Shown one piece after another: positions 1 to 12,933 of a DNA stretch of 64,000 nucleotides (position 1 is the stretch's first letter; every line of letters begins with the position of its first letter). The notes beneath the pieces were generated by a model. The model did not search any database. It saw nothing but the letters and a program-made list of their open reading frames with translations, and was not told the DNA's origin. A program made the translations under genes and the position numbers. Origin of the DNA: Thamnaconus septentrionalis (lineage: Eukaryota > Chordata > Actinopteri > Tetraodontiformes > Monacanthidae); the NCBI GenBank assembly GCA_009823395.1, contig CM020513.1, forward strand, positions 16,784,501 to 16,848,500, in the 5' to 3' direction.

Positions 1-506
1 TTTGAATACATTTGATAGTTCATCTGTCCATCCATCTATTACAACCCGGCTTTTTTTATTCCAGTATAGCCAAAGCTGTGGATGGATTATTGCCAACATC
101 ATTAACAACTGACCTCCCCATCCTTTTAACCCATTACAAGCGCCGACGCCTTCTCGGGAATCTGAAACTTTATCCTAGAGAGGGGGAGGTGGGGGAGGAG
201 GAGGAGGAGGAGGAGGAGGAAGTCTGGAAGCTCCGTAATTCAATCAGTTTCATCACTTCAGAGGGAAATGATTAACTCCCGCTCCTCGACCACTGGGTTA
301 CTCAATGAAAGAAATTAAATGGAAAATTGATAGGGATTTCAACTCACACACCCACCACCGCCAAACCCCCAAGTGCCCTATTAGATCCAACCCCTGAGAA
401 TCTGACTTATCTCCTTGGAAAGAAATCTTTGAAGCATTTCTCGCTTACATTCTTTCTTTCTGTCTGTCTCTCTGTCTGTCTGTCTGTCTGTCCTGTCGTG
501 TCCCAG
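1..506 (+). other. WWOX: WWOX intron 4, 3' end
   Basis: This is non-coding sequence upstream of the first visible exon. It holds a short GGA run (195-221) and ends in a pyrimidine-rich stretch made largely of TCTG units (451-494), followed by the AG acceptor at 505-506. No exon-like open frame with splice signals is visible here. The small frames are repeat-derived or run antisense through the exon. Confidence 0.85.
451..494 (+). repeat. (TCTG)n/pyrimidine microsatellite forming the exon 5 polypyrimidine tract
   Basis: The stretch begins with TCTTTC units and continues as TCTG repeats, ending 12 nt before exon 5. It is almost free of A and occupies the place where the polypyrimidine tract for the exon 5 acceptor must be. 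Length variation here could change acceptor strength. That effect is inferred. Confidence 0.8.
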
Positions 507-613
507 GCTTTGAGACGGCCAGGTCTTTTGCTCTGCACGGCGCTCGTGTGATCCTGGCTTGTCGAAACCTCTCCCGGGCCATGAAAGCAGTCAGCGCCAT
601 TCAGCAGGAGTGG
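507..613 (+). CDS. WWOX: WWOX coding exon 5 (start of SDR domain, cofactor-binding region)
   Basis: This exon encodes the first part of the SDR (Rossmann) domain of WWOX, a tumour-suppressor oxidoreductase with two N-terminal WW domains. It opens with two bases (gc) that finish a split Gly codon, then 35 full codons from [11 protein letters not shown] to AIQQEW. These are residues 138-172 in human numbering. The split Gly is the last glycine of the TGxxxGIG dinucleotide-binding motif, whose earlier part is in exon 4, outside the window. ARVILACRN is the second beta strand and its following turn. The acceptor is cccag/GC and the donor TGG/gtaagt. The length of 107 bp equals human exon 5 as I recall it. 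The exon is intact, with no stop or frameshift. An antisense open frame over this exon is a shadow. Confidence 0.96.
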
Positions 614-2026
614 GTAAGTTTGTCCCAAAGCACCAAGAAAACCTCTTTGTGTTTGAGGGTCTTTAGTTACAAAGGATTGGTAACACCACCACCCAACAGG
701 CATGACGGCTGTCACTTCAGTTGTCCAATCCTCATTTAGATGGATTTTACTGGTCGGGGGAATCATTCATATGAACTCACACGTCACAGTGTGAATATTA
801 ATGATAGAAATGGCAGATTAGCAAAGGAGGAGCAGGATGGAGAGTTACACCAGCGTAATTATTCCCGTATTGTGTCATTCTTTGATAAAACTTGAGGTGG
901 TAAAAGGTCCTCGAAAAAATGCCATGCTGTGTGTGGGCAGAGTTTAAACTTCTGCCTGAGTTCCTGTAGATGGAAGGAGTTGGGAGGAGGGGGAGGGGCG
1001 CTGGTTGGGGAGGGGGGCGGTCTGATAATTACCTGAGATTATTGCTCTAATATCGCAGCGCTCGTGACACGTCCCCAGATTTCCGAGTGTGGGAAAATAA
1101 ACAAGTGAAATGTGGCTGCTGGAGCAGAAAGAATAAACCATTAGCAGCGGCTTGATTACAGAGAGCAGGAGTCGGAGACGGCGGGCGAGTGCTGAGCGCA
1201 GATATGGAGAAGAGGGGGGAGGGAGGGAAAGAAGTGGGTGGTGGGGGAGGTGGGGGTCGAGTGAGAGAGAGAGAGGGCGTCAAACGCCTGTGAGCCAGAG
1301 TAGATCAGCAGTGTTTAAACTGGGCCAGGTCTCTAATTGAAGTGAGGCCCTCGGGGCTGTGAAATCCACTGGACACATCTACTGATGTTGCTGCTACTGA
1401 TGTTGCTGCTTTTGTCTAAAACGCACGTGGAAAAATCTTCGTCTCGTGCGCAGGATTCTTTTTGGTGTTTGCGCTTCCAAAACTGATTTTTTCCATGCGA
1501 CAGAGGCAGCAGCGATCCCATACACGATAGATAGGGCGAAAAATCGGATCTGGTCTGGTCTGTCTGTCCGTCCGTATTTCTGATCATATTTTTCTTTCTT
1601 TTTTTGTATTGGAGCTTAAAAGCGTGACATTTCTCCAATAAAATATTGGGCTTTGTTCTTGGTGAAATTGTTTAGTTTGACGCGCGGCCAAGCCTGGCTG
1701 TACAAAAAGATCTGGAGGATGCGGGGAGCCAATAGTTTGCTTGTTTATTCCCAACGTAATAAAAACCAAAACAGTCTTACTGCAACAGTAATCAATGCAG
1801 CACAGGTTGCTTCCATGACATCGGCAGAAATAATCCAAAAATCCAGAAATCCATAATCCAACAAAGGCTTGACAGCCGTCTAAAACCGCAAACCCCTGAT
1901 AACACAATACAAACAATCAAACAATTATTTGGTCCATAATTAATACATTAAATAACAATGGCAGTAAATTAGAAGTTAAATTAAATATTTTGGCTCCAGC
2001 AGAGCTTCAGTGCAGAAGTTTTTCAC

Positions 2027-2085
2027 CTGAATGTACCTACATAGTGCATAAAGTGACAATTAAAGTGAATCTGAATCTGTCTGTG
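2027..2085 (+). mobile_element. possible LINE 3' tail remnant
   Basis: The segment has a motif of the form GTGACAATTAAAGTGAATCTGAATCTG. This resembles the short AATAAA-like end plus repeated octamer found at 3' ends of fish LINEs. No coding remnant accompanies it, so the call is tentative. Confidence 0.3.
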
Positions 2086-2600
2086 TGCTGAGCGCCACCT
2101 GCACTCTGCCTGCCTGTCTGCCTGCCTGGCGTCTGTCTGCCTGCCTGCCACATTCAAACAGAGCCGAGGCGCTGAGTTACAGTCCCCCCCCCCCACACAC
2201 ACACACCTCACCCCCACCTCACCACCACCTCGGCCATTATAGGCTAATGAATAAAAGTCACAATATCAGAATAAATCTTTGACGCAAATTCTCCCCTCTG
2301 GCGACATTATTAATAGATTGTGGAGAAGAATGGAGCGGAGGATTAATCTTTAAGATGATGGATGGACTCCGCTCGCCTTCCCATGCTCCCGCTTCGAGGT
2401 CATTTTGATAAGAGGGTATATTTTGGGGTCCTCTGTACAAAAGGTCACCGTATCCACTTCCAGGTGCCGCTCACAGTTCCGCTCCGGCTGCCAGGAGTGG
2501 AACTGCTGTCCCGATTGCTCGGGACCTCCTGACCTCCAGCTACCTGCTTGCTTATTCCTCGCAACCTCGGAAGCTTCTCTCTCTGCTTCTCTGTGTGTGG

Positions 2601-2657
2601 GCGCTGCCGCTGCCGCTGCCGCTGCCGCTGCCGCTGCCGCTGCCGCTGCTGCTGCTG
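2601..2657 (+). repeat. (GCTGCC)n hexanucleotide repeat
   Basis: About eight copies of GCTGCC are followed by a few GCT units. All frames through it are open and give poly-Ala/Ala-Ala, Cys-Arg or Ser-Gly runs. Such frames are repeat artefacts, not genes. Confidence 0.9.
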
Positions 2658-4057
2658 TGCTGACTGCGGCCGTGGCTCATCCAGGGTGCGGGGGCGGCGG
2701 CGGCTCCCTGCGCTGACGCTGGCTTATAATAGTGGGGGCAGAGGAACTGGGGGGTCACAGGCGGATAATGGGGGGGGGGGCAGGTCAGAACAGCCACTGG
2801 CTCACAGGAAGTGCAGGGTCCCCGGGGGCGGGGCTTATCATTCTCTGCCGGGAGATGTACAAACAGTAGCACGATTCAATTGGATGATGTCCCTTTGATG
2901 AGGGTTTTGTTTTCGTGTGTTTGTGAGTAATTCACAGCTTTGTTTTCTCAGAACAACGTGTGGCATATATAGTCATACCAGTTATTTGGTCCAATCAGGG
3001 AGCAGCTGATCTTTTCTCTCGGATGAGAAGAATTTTGTTTCTTCTGTGAAGAGGTCAGAAGACTTTATTTTCGTTGTACGTTGCACAACAACATTTTTTT
3101 GGGATGATATTGCACATGATTAGTAAATTAGATTCCTGGGGTGTATAGAAAAATATTGCACATATATTGTTGTATATAGACAATATGAAAACGTCAGCAA
3201 GGAATACTACAAGGTATTCATGTTTTGTTTTGCTATCTTTCAGTCAAACATCACTGCTATGATTTACTGGTTCCACATCTGACAATTTAGCATTTTATAA
3301 AATGCCATTTATTCATATAAAGGCCCATGCTGTGTTTGGGCTTCTCCTTGTGTTGGTGGTGGGACTGAAGCGGATGAGGTTGCTGTGAGCCCTCCAGCAG
3401 GCTCATTAGGGGAGTTTAGAGTGGCCGAGAGGAGATAAACATTTACCTTATGATTGTGTTTTACAGTCCAGCCTGATGCTGCTGCCTTTATGGGGTACAA
3501 AGGAAGCGTGCGCTCGTTTATTTTTTACCGGCAGTGATGAAGCCAGGAGGAGAACGACGACAACGAGCAGAGCAGACAACGTCAAAATAATTAACAAAAT
3601 CATGTAAAAAAACGCAGTCTGCTGCTTTCAGGGCCAAGATCAGGACAAAACTGCACATCAACAGATTTACGCTCACATTCCACTGTTTTCATTGACATTC
3701 ATTTGGGGTCTCACTTTTACAGCTCTTGGCCTCCACCCCGACTACTGTGCCATTCTCCCCATACACTCCCCCTGCCCCCCCCTCCCCCACCCACTCATCC
3801 ATCTCCCATTCCACTCACAGAACAGGCAGGTTAAGTTGCTGGTTAACAACCAAACTGATGTTTGCATGCAGAGATTTATTTTTCCTGATTGCCTGTAAAA
3901 TTCTGCTTATCTCTGACTCGGGCCCCCCCTCAGAGGGCTGTAATGGACTCCCCAGAGAGACGCAGCCAAGGCCCCTGGCCCCTGAGTGGAATACAATGTA
4001 GACAAGTCACGCACAGACACACATGACCACACAAGCTCTTATTTTCTCATTTATTTC

Positions 4058-4072
4058 TTTTTTTTTTAAAAC

Positions 4073-4103
<31 letters not shown>
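4058..4103 (+). repeat. poly-T/poly-A stretch
   Basis: A run of about ten T is followed by about 30 A with one CC interruption. It could be a retrotransposon tail, but no recognisable element body precedes it. Confidence 0.8.
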
Positions 4104-4106
<3 letters not shown>

Positions 4107-4454
4107 AAAATGCTTAATTCCCCCCCACTGCCCTCTTTCTACAGCACATGCTAATGAGATGCTTTGTAAGGGCGTTAATTAGCAAGCAAGTCACTGATTG
4201 CTGTGCTTGTTTTTGTTGTGTGTGTGTGTGTGTGGCAGGGGTGTATTAATATGGCCGTGTACCACTGAAGAGTGTTCTGTCAGGGTCTGCTCTGGAACCA
4301 ATTAGGCTAAAGCTCATTGTCCGCTGAGGCTGCTGCAGGGGAAAAAAAATAGCCTGCTGCTTGCAATGTCAAACAGCAGCATTAACACAGGCCAAAGAGG
4401 AGCAGCCAGCCAGGGGAGTCTGGCCCAGTAGGCACCGGTCAGGAGGACCAGGAG

Positions 4455-4499
4455 TACCAGTGTGGTACCAGTGTGGTACCAGTGTGGTACCAGGAGTAC
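4455..4499 (+). repeat. 11-bp tandem repeat (taccagtgtgg)
   Basis: Three full 11-bp units in direct tandem are followed by a partial unit. It is a small local duplication with no other associated feature. Confidence 0.85.
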
Positions 4500-5064
4500 C
4501 ATTGGCCTTTCAGTCTGAAATGATAACCAGTGGGATGTACGTTAAAGATTGGTACCAGGAGCATTAATAAAAACAATGTTTGAGTTCCAGTGGGCCTAAA
4601 TATCAGGGGCTGTGTATGGCCCCGATCTTCCTGTCCTTATATAGGATGAAGAAGTATTACAGCAGGACGAAAATATTGAAACCTCACTTCTGGCAATAGT
4701 TCCTGCCTAAATCTCCGAGTAATTCAGCAGTGTCTTGCACGGCTGGGTTTGTTCGGCCTCCTGCATGAATCCAGGTCCTCCTGTGTGTCTCCCCTCTGCA
4801 GCTGCACGATTGCTAAAAAACAAAAAAAAGAAAGAAAAAAAAAAGAGTTGAGTTTGTTTGCGTGTCTGCTTTGTGCAGTGCGTAACCTCCCATGTCAGTG
4901 TGACAGGCTGCGGTGCCCCGCCGGCCACCACGCAGTGCCACCCTCCTTCCACTGAGGCCAACAGGAAGTGACACATGTGAAATGCTGACCTGGTTGGTTG
5001 CGACCCGCCCCCGGGGTCCCGGGATGCTGCTCTTTTAGCCACCCTCACTCTCTCGCTCCCTCGT

Positions 5065-5067
<3 letters not shown>

Positions 5068-5113
<46 letters not shown>
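5068..5113 (+). repeat. (CT)n microsatellite
   Basis: This is an uninterrupted CT dinucleotide run of about 23 units. Confidence 0.9.
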
Positions 5114-5117
<4 letters not shown>

Positions 5118-6320
5118 CTGCGCTCCGTCTTTTTGTCTTTTTTGGCCTTCATTTTATTTTTATTTTCTGTTTTTTAGACTCTGGAAACTCCAGCCCATTG
5201 CCCCTCCACTGGTGTCAGCTCTGTGTACCTGCACACTGATATTGATCTATTATTATTCCAGATCAGATGAGAGTGGAGTCTTCATCATAGTCCTAATTTG
5301 ATACAGGCCATGATGACTGGGTTAAGTCATTTTTTTCAATGAATCTGTTAGGACTACGCAGGGGTTTTAGGGGAATTCATTGTACATGTAACTCATGCAA
5401 TGGTACTCATACTTATATTTTATTATATAGGGTTAGGGTTAAAAATTTAAATTGCCGTTGTCAAGGTGAAGATTACAATATAATGTCATCAAAAATACAC
5501 TACACTTAAAATACACCTATCATAAATTTATCAAATGAATTTAATTTTATTTGTGTGGAAACAATTTGCCTCAAATTGTTTTGCTATCTTAAATACAAAA
5601 CAATAAATCAAAGAGTGCAAATGCACCACCCTCTGCCCGCAGACCCTCAAACAAAACATCACCAGCGACAATCTCCACCCTTCTGCTCATTAAAATTAAT
5701 ATATAAATCATATATTGATACATATACAAAATATAATAATATATTTACATTTATGTATTAATACATTTTGCATTTAGTGCAGTTTTGGCTGTGTCCCTGG
5801 GAATATTTATATATATGGCAGTTTTGTGACGCCTCTTTATTTTACTCCTTTGTTGCTCATTTTTGATGGTAACGCTGGCGATGACGCAGGAGAGCAAAAG
5901 AAAAGGTTGCAAGTCATCAGTCTCGGCTGCTTTACGCCACAGTAATCTGAATGAAAACACACAGCTGCATGTACATCACATCATTTCCCTTAACTTTGGA
6001 AATGTCTCAATTTTCTGACATTAAAACTGTTGTGTTGAGCAGCTGTCAACAGCTGCATTTCCAGTCAAAGCAGTTTTTTTCAAAATCAAATATTTTAATT
6101 ACAACTTGCAAAGCCTTCACGTTATTCCTCTCTCTCTCTGTCTAGCATGGTGGGCATCCCCTCATTAAAAAAACAAAAGCGAGAGTGACCCCCCCCTGGC
6201 CCCCCTGCTTTTGCTGATGCACCACTGTTAAAGCTTCAATAAATCCGTCATTGTTGCTGTTGGTGATGTGGAAGCTTATACTTAAGCAGCCAAGAGCCCC
6301 TTCACAGATTGTCCCCAGAC

Positions 6321-6790
6321 TGTCTCCCTGCTTCCTCACTGTCCCTCCTCATCCTCACAGTGTAGAGTCTCTCCCTGCTTCCTCACTGTCCCTCCTCATC
6401 CTCACAGTGTAGAGTCTCTCCCTGCTTCCTCACTGTCCCTCCTCATCCTCACAGTGTAGAGTCTCTCCCTGCTTCCTCACTGTCCCTCCTCATCCTCAGT
6501 GTAGAGTCTCTCCCTGCTTCCTCACTCTCCTCCTCATCCTCACAGTGTAGAGTCTCTCCTGCTTCCTCAGTCTCTCATCCTCACAGTGTAGAGTCTCTCC
6601 TGCTTCCTCACTGTCCCTCCTCATCCTCACAGTGTAGAGTCTCTCCCTGCTTCCTCACTGTCCCTCCTCATCCTCACAGTGTAGAGTCTCTCCCTGCTTC
6701 CTCACTCTCCCTCCTCATCCTCACAGTGTAGAATCTCTCCCTGCTTCCTCACTGTCCCTCCTCATCCTCAGTCTAGACTCTCTCCTTCCT
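6321..6790 (+). repeat. 47-bp minisatellite, about 10 units
   Basis: A 47-bp unit of the form gtccctcctcatcctcacag + tgtagagtctctccctgctt + cctcact repeats head to tail. The core gtagagtctctc occurs about ten times, roughly at 6362, 6409, 6456, 6501, 6547, 6588, 6635 and 6682, then degenerate at 6729 and 6770. Middle copies carry small deletions (41-46 bp units). The units abut with no spacers, so it is not a CRISPR array. It is pyrimidine-rich on the + strand. Confidence 0.93.
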
Positions 6791-7149
6791 CGCAGTCTTT
6801 CAGAGTGGCCGCCTCTCGCTTTATTTTCAGTTTCTTCCCGTCTCTCTGGTGGGGTGAGGAGGAGGAGGAGGGGTGAGGAAGGGCGCTGTCACCTTCCTTC
6901 ACGTGCCTTAGTTATAATTTTGTGAATCACCGTAAGTCTCTGTAAGCTGCTAGTAAACAGCAGCTGGTCCCCACTGGCTGCTGTGTTTGTGCCGACTGAA
7001 ACGCGTGGACGGAGGGGACGAAGGTGGAATTTTTGATGTGTAGATTTGATGATGATGATGTCCAACAGCAGCGAGAGGCAGCAGCATTTAGCGTCGCAGC
7101 GCACCGCCGAGGATTCCTTCACGTTGCAGGAGTGACGCTTGCGATGCAG

Positions 7150-7482
7150 CTGGTGGTTTTTGACTGGTGGGTTCTCCAATGTGCCAGAGGGGGGTAGCGG
7201 AGCAGCAGCAGATGGATGGAGTGTTTTGGTGAGCCACCTCATAGGAGGAAAAAAAATCTATCACGGGATATGTAGAAAACATTTTGCTTTAACGTCAGTT
7301 CCAATCAAATCAGTGTGTTTGAAGCTCCAGGGTGTTTCGCTCTTCATTGAAATAACTCTCAAACAAAAACAGCTATTTTATGACCAACTCACTCTTAATA
7401 TCATTTTTTAAGTATCGGTGGGCTGAATTAAAAAGCTTAACGGGCCACATATGGCCCCTGAGCCATAGTTTGCCCACCCCTG
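7150..7482 (+). mobile_element. hAT-like non-autonomous element, copy 1 (5' end degraded)
   Basis: This shares with five other segments of the window a GCAGCAGCAGATGG block, a GTGAGCCACCTCATAGGAGG block and the phrase atatgtagaaaacattttgc. It ends in agtttgcccacccctg, the inverse of the CAGGGGTGGGCAAACT terminus typical of hAT/Charlie-type transposons. The 5' terminal repeat is not clear here, where the copy fades into flanking sequence. It has no transposase. Confidence 0.75.
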
Positions 7483-7810
7483 GGCTAGTGGGAATACCAA
7501 CTAGTGGAGGCCTGGTGCAGGATGAACCGTGAGTGCCAACCTACAACAGTGTGTGAAAGTGGCGCCTTGAGATTTGTGTTATTTTATTTTTCACCCCAGT
7601 AAGCGTTTTTGCGAGGTGGACGGTGCGTCTTGTAAGTTGAGCGTGGACGCTGGAGTCGGACGGGACTCTTGGATGGGATCTCACACGTGCGGCACATTGG
7701 CCATTCACACCACAGTGTGTATTTAAATGCTTGATTAGGCATTTTTTGCATAGCTTTGGGGACGTGCATCACTCTTCCCAGACTGCTAATAAAGTGACCA
7801 GGGAGATAGG

Positions 7811-7814
<4 letters not shown>

Positions 7815-7848
<34 letters not shown>

Positions 7849-7849
7849 T
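7815..7849 (+). repeat. (GT)n microsatellite
   Basis: GT dinucleotide run with one interruption near its end. Confidence 0.9.
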
Positions 7850-10774
7850 AGGAAGGGGGGGGGCTAAATGAATCCTAAAGTGCCTGGCTTGCATTCCTCA
7901 CTCTCCCCCTCGCTGCTCCGCTTAGTTATTCCAGCCTGTCGTGAGAAGCTCCCTCCCCCACCCCCCACCACCCACCACCCACCACCATGTCTGTCTGATA
8001 CAGCCAGGTGCTCCGTCTCCTGTAGAGGTGTGGCCTGCCCCCCTAATTGCCTGGACCACACTCAACTTATGGGCAAGGGCTGCGAGTGAGGGAGCACCAC
8101 GGAGGAATAATTTTGAATAAATCACGTAGTTAGCCGAGCGGCGCTTTCTGCCGGATAAGCAGTACCGCCGCTCCTCTCACGTGGAGGTGCGAGCGGCCCA
8201 GATGACGGGTCACTCGCCATAGGTCATGTTGGGGAGGATTTAAATGATTTAAACCACGGCGCCGCCACCGAAGGGGGCCGGGTGGAGGAGAGATGAGTGA
8301 GGCGGCACCTCTTTGTTGTTTGAACCTGACACTCTCTCATCCCTCACTCCTCCTCTTCCTCCACTCCTCCTCCTCCTACTCCTCCTCCTCTGAAGGCGGG
8401 CTCGTAGCCCTGGGACGGGGCGGGACGACTCCTTCAGATGAGAGGGGTGAGAGGTGGCTCGGATCCTCCGCACGCCGTCACTCCTCCTGCTCTCCCTCGG
8501 CCAGCGCCTCAGTGTTTTTATTGAAGTGTGAGAAGTGCTGACCGCAGGAAGACGAGTCCACGTCGCAGCGCGGCGTCTTGCACCGGGCCGATGAGATCTG
8601 CTAGGCGGCACCACCGCCCCGCTCACGCCTGCCAAGCAAGTCGCCTTACAGATGTTGAATGCTGAGATTTATTTGGCACCCCGGCCATGAGCTTCAGCCG
8701 ATATCACTTCCAAACTCTTTGAGCAGCTTCAGCGCAACTTGAAATGATCACAGCGACAGTGCGTGATGCAGTCGTGAGTTGGAAGCGTCATTAATGTGCA
8801 CGCTATCTGAATTTGCACGCGTGGGACTCCCTGTGTTCTTCAAGTTTGTTATTTGAGTGTGGCGCTGCAGGTTGCAGCCTTTCCTAATTGTAATCATAAA
8901 TGAACCGGCCAGTGTGTCATATTGCTGAAGGCCCCTGTTCCTCCTAATAACCTTTGGTCCTAGTTTGGCCAGAAACAAAAAAAAAAATCTTAACTTTACT
9001 TTGTAATTTTAAGATGGTCAGAATATTTAAATAGTGGTGGTTGATTTCATATCTTGGTTGCAATAACTGGTTGACTGAAGATGTTTCTAAGAAGGAAACT
9101 TTAAGTCCACTTTATCTTGAGATGAAAATCAGAGGTAAGAAAGCAGATTAAACCACCGAATTTTGCACGAGATGCTTCCTGTATACAAACATTGTTTCCT
9201 TTTTTCCCTTCTGACTTTGATCTTTAATGCGTGCAGCACTTCGCTGCAGAATTCGGTGGCTGTTGGGCCTGCTGGTCTTCCTCTGCAGTCGGAGCTGATG
9301 GAGGTGGTGCCTGTGTGCTCTGCCCCAGGCCTCCAAGCAGTGCCGCCCCAGGCCCTGCCTATCATTAAATGCTGCGCGCTAGTGTGCATGCATGCGCCTG
9401 TTTATGCGTGTTTGTATGCGCTTTGACACAGAGTTAACACTGGTTTACAGCTTAATCAGTCTGTGTAACTGAATGCATATTTATCAGAGAAAATTCATGC
9501 TCAAAGAATCAGACCTCAACCCATACATCATTACTGCGCACACACACACACGCACACACACGTTCACGCACACACACTGAGATCCACATTTCATTAGAGG
9601 GGCAGATTCAGGCAGCCGTAGATTAAAAACAACATGTGTTTTTACAGGTCCATAAATCACAGGCGGGACGAGGGGGATTCATTTGGAGAACAGCAGAGTT
9701 GCGGCATAGTTGCTCTCACGTGACTAATGCCTAAGTGCGATACTTTGATACACTGCCTTTTTATTAGTTTCATTCTCTCCTGCTGCCCCCACATCAATGA
9801 TTATCTCTGCACTCGCATTTGACTTGCAGAGCAGCCTGGATGTTGTGTTCGCTTTAGTTGAGCGTTTGGATGATGGAGCAGCCTCCCCATCTAACCGATG
9901 ATTAAGCCTACACATTCTCCAGTGATCAAGCCTCCAGAACAATGGGAGCGCTGTAATGTATCCTAATGTAACACAGCTTTGTTGCGTTCAGCATCCATCT
10001 CGCGCCAGGGAAGTGAATAAATTAAAGTTGTGGGGTATTTTTAGACTCTGCAAACTGTGCATAGACATTTAAGCTAGCTCATATTCTTTTTTTGGTATTA
10101 ACATTCTTTATTCTTATTATTTAAGCAATAGAAAGTATGTATAAAGCCACCACCCAAATGACAGTTGCCATCAGTGATCAAATAATGATATTAATAATAT
10201 TATTACAAAAGAAAATTGTAATAATTTTATATAAAAATAATAGAGAATCCAAAGTTATATATAATGTTGATTTAGATCATGTTTTATTCTGGGTTTTTTT
10301 CAGTAAACATTTTGTCACACAAGATGAGTTGAAATCAAGTCATTCTACTGAAGAACTACTTCACATTTTCACAGTCCTTCTTACACTCCCAGCAGTGGAA
10401 ACTGTACAGTGTCTCACTGGCTGATGGCTGAGGTCTGGCTGGGTCTGGGCATGCAGTATTACTGTTGAGATCAGGCTTAGATGTTCTGCCGTGCAAGAGA
10501 ATGTGGAAAATAAACGGGAGTAAACTTGGAAGTCCTGGCAAACACAGCAACACCAACATGTGTGTCTGTGTGTTTTTGAGTGTGTAATCCCCCGCTCTCA
10601 GTGGTCTCGGTGTGTCAGGGCTGGTCTCAGGCTGGAGAGCAGGTGTAATTTCCTCTGCACTAAAACCCCAACAAGTGGCACCAGGGGAGCGAGGAGCATA
10701 TTACAGGTTCAAGCGGCTCTGCTCCTCTGGACCGCTGAAAGCTACAGGCTCCCCTGACCTGTGACCAGCCGCAG

Positions 10775-10776
<2 letters not shown>

Positions 10777-10823
<47 letters not shown>

Positions 10824-10960
10824 GGGAGCCTCAGAGGTGTCGGGGCTGCCTCAGTTTGTTTCTGTTATGGTGTAAAGCTTTATTAGGGCACAGACCTGTT
10901 TGGGGGGCCACAGGGCAATATTACTTCACATTTTTCATGTTCCCTTTGAAAACTGGGCAT

Positions 10961-11013
<53 letters not shown>

Positions 11014-11026
11014 GTGTGTGTGTGTG
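10777..11026 (+). repeat. two (GT)n microsatellites
   Basis: Two long GT runs lie at 10777-10821 and 10964-11010, the second followed by an interrupted GT extension. The Cys-Val reading frames across them are repeat artefacts. Confidence 0.9.
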
Positions 11027-11082
11027 CACATTTGTGCAGGTTATTTATTTTATTTTATTTCTTTATTTTTTTAATTAATATA

Positions 11083-11176
11083 ATTTTCCTTCCCTTTGCA
11101 ATATATTGTTGCTGTGATTATGCAGATTTCCCCAATGTGGGATTAATAAAGGCGTTCTATTCCATTCTATTCTAGA
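11083..11176 (+). mobile_element. LINE 3' tail remnant
   Basis: The segment contains gatttccccaatgtgggatt and aataaaggcg followed by a TTCTATTCCA-type short tandem tail. This matches the usual form of 3' ends of fish non-LTR retrotransposons (a conserved stem, then AATAAA, then microsatellite). No coding sequence of the element is left. Confidence 0.5.
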
Positions 11177-12173
11177 TAAGTGTATGAAAAAACTTGAATA
11201 TTGCCTGCAAGCTAGTGATGAACTTGACCAGCAGGAGGATTGTTACTGCAGTCTTGTCATGATGGGGTTATTTTATTGAGAGCTGAAGATCAGTGTTTAA
11301 AGCTGTAATGTTCATTAAATCCAGAACCCCTCATTTTTCTCTCTGTTAAAAAAAAGGTGCAATGTTGGACCACCAGTTTAGAGCCAAGACCAAAGATGCA
11401 TCACATTCCTCTTAGGTGTCTGTCACCTTTGATCCTGGATGGCTGAAAAAAATGCCTTATGTGGAGCCTCTCACACCTCTTAATACAACCTCATGACAAA
11501 TCAGTTTGAGGTTCTGCATGTCCGTTCTTTTGGACAGTACCCTGAAGTAGTCTGCCAGGTTACCGTGTCTGTTCACCAAATTTCCATATGGTTCAAGTGA
11601 ATAAATTGAGGCGGCTAATGCTGGTGGAGTGCAGGACAGATGGCCGGAGGAGCGGCTGGGTGCAGGGAGGAGTGCAAGGGAGTGTGTGAGGTGGGTGAAA
11701 GGAGAAGAGCCTGCACGCTTGTACGAGTGGACGGGGGTAAAGATCCTCATCCATTATATCCCACAACAGCCCAGAGGTCGGCTTCAGGAAGACTGATTCA
11801 GAGCCATCACGTTTGGACTCCATCACCCATAAATCCTGGCATGTGACGCTGATGGATGTGGGCCATAAATCCGGCCGCACTGACACGCAGAGAGCAACAT
11901 GGAGAACCATGGGAAAATGTGAGTGCTCCAGGTAAATGTCAACGAGGCCCGGGAGTAAGGAGGGGATGATGGAGGGAAGGAAGGATGGCCACGCGGAGGG
12001 ATGAGAGGTCCAGAGAAGGGGGGATTGAGAAGAATGAGTGGGCTGCGAGCAGATTGTGAGAGCGCGGCCAGATCGTGGTAACAGAATTTACCGTGACACC
12101 GCAATGATTCAGCTGTCGTCATGCGGCTTTAAACTCATGTTGCTTGAAGCATAGCACAAAAAGTGCAACCCTG

Positions 12174-12205
<32 letters not shown>

Positions 12206-12890
12206 CAAATGAAGACGTTTAAATGTTTTTTATGAAACTTTTAAAATTTTAAATGTTTTATCAGGATATTATGTTATTATGTAGGACAATTTTTTTTAGT
12301 GTTTTTTTTTTTTTTTTAAACGGTAGTTAACTTTTTACTCAGAATTTATTCTATTATTTTTTTCCTGTATGACCAGGATGAATATCATGAAGGAAACACA
12401 CTCCACAACAACAACCTTGTGATGATAATAGGGCCAAAGTCAGGAACTGCCGACCCGGCTAGACAGGAAATGGAGACATGTGTACTTCCTCATTAACCAA
12501 GCCCCACTTGGCCCATAAAACAGCATCCCAACGTGCACAAAAGAAAATGCTATGATTAGGGGGATGGGGGTGGGGGGAGGGGGAGTGGAGGGGTAGCGCT
12601 GCCCTAATGAAGGCTTCCCCCACAGTCATTTATGATATTGGTATGGGTGGTATGGTGACTAGGCCTATGGGATGAGCCCACTTCCAAAGATATGGATGTG
12701 AGATATTTGTATGGATGAGAGAGAGAGAGGGAGAGGAGGGGCCGGGGGGACGAACATCCACAACTCATTTGCAGGAGTCAGTTTTACTGGGTTGCAGCTA
12801 ATGGAGATGAGCTTGTGTTAAGAGTCAGGGGACATGCTAATTCAACGCAAAACCAAAAGAGGTTTGATAGCGGCGAGGGTGTGTGTTTCT

Positions 12891-12892
<2 letters not shown>

Positions 12893-12925
<33 letters not shown>

Positions 12926-12933
12926 TGTGTGTG
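12893..12933 (+). repeat. (GT)n microsatellite
   Basis: GT run with one T interruption. Confidence 0.88.

Noticed and set aside
5425..5441. Telomere-like ttagggtta
   Set aside because: Only about two units, not an interstitial telomere array.
6321..6790. Possible CRISPR array
   Set aside because: The 47-bp direct repeats abut without unique spacers, no cas genes are present and the host is a vertebrate. It is a minisatellite.
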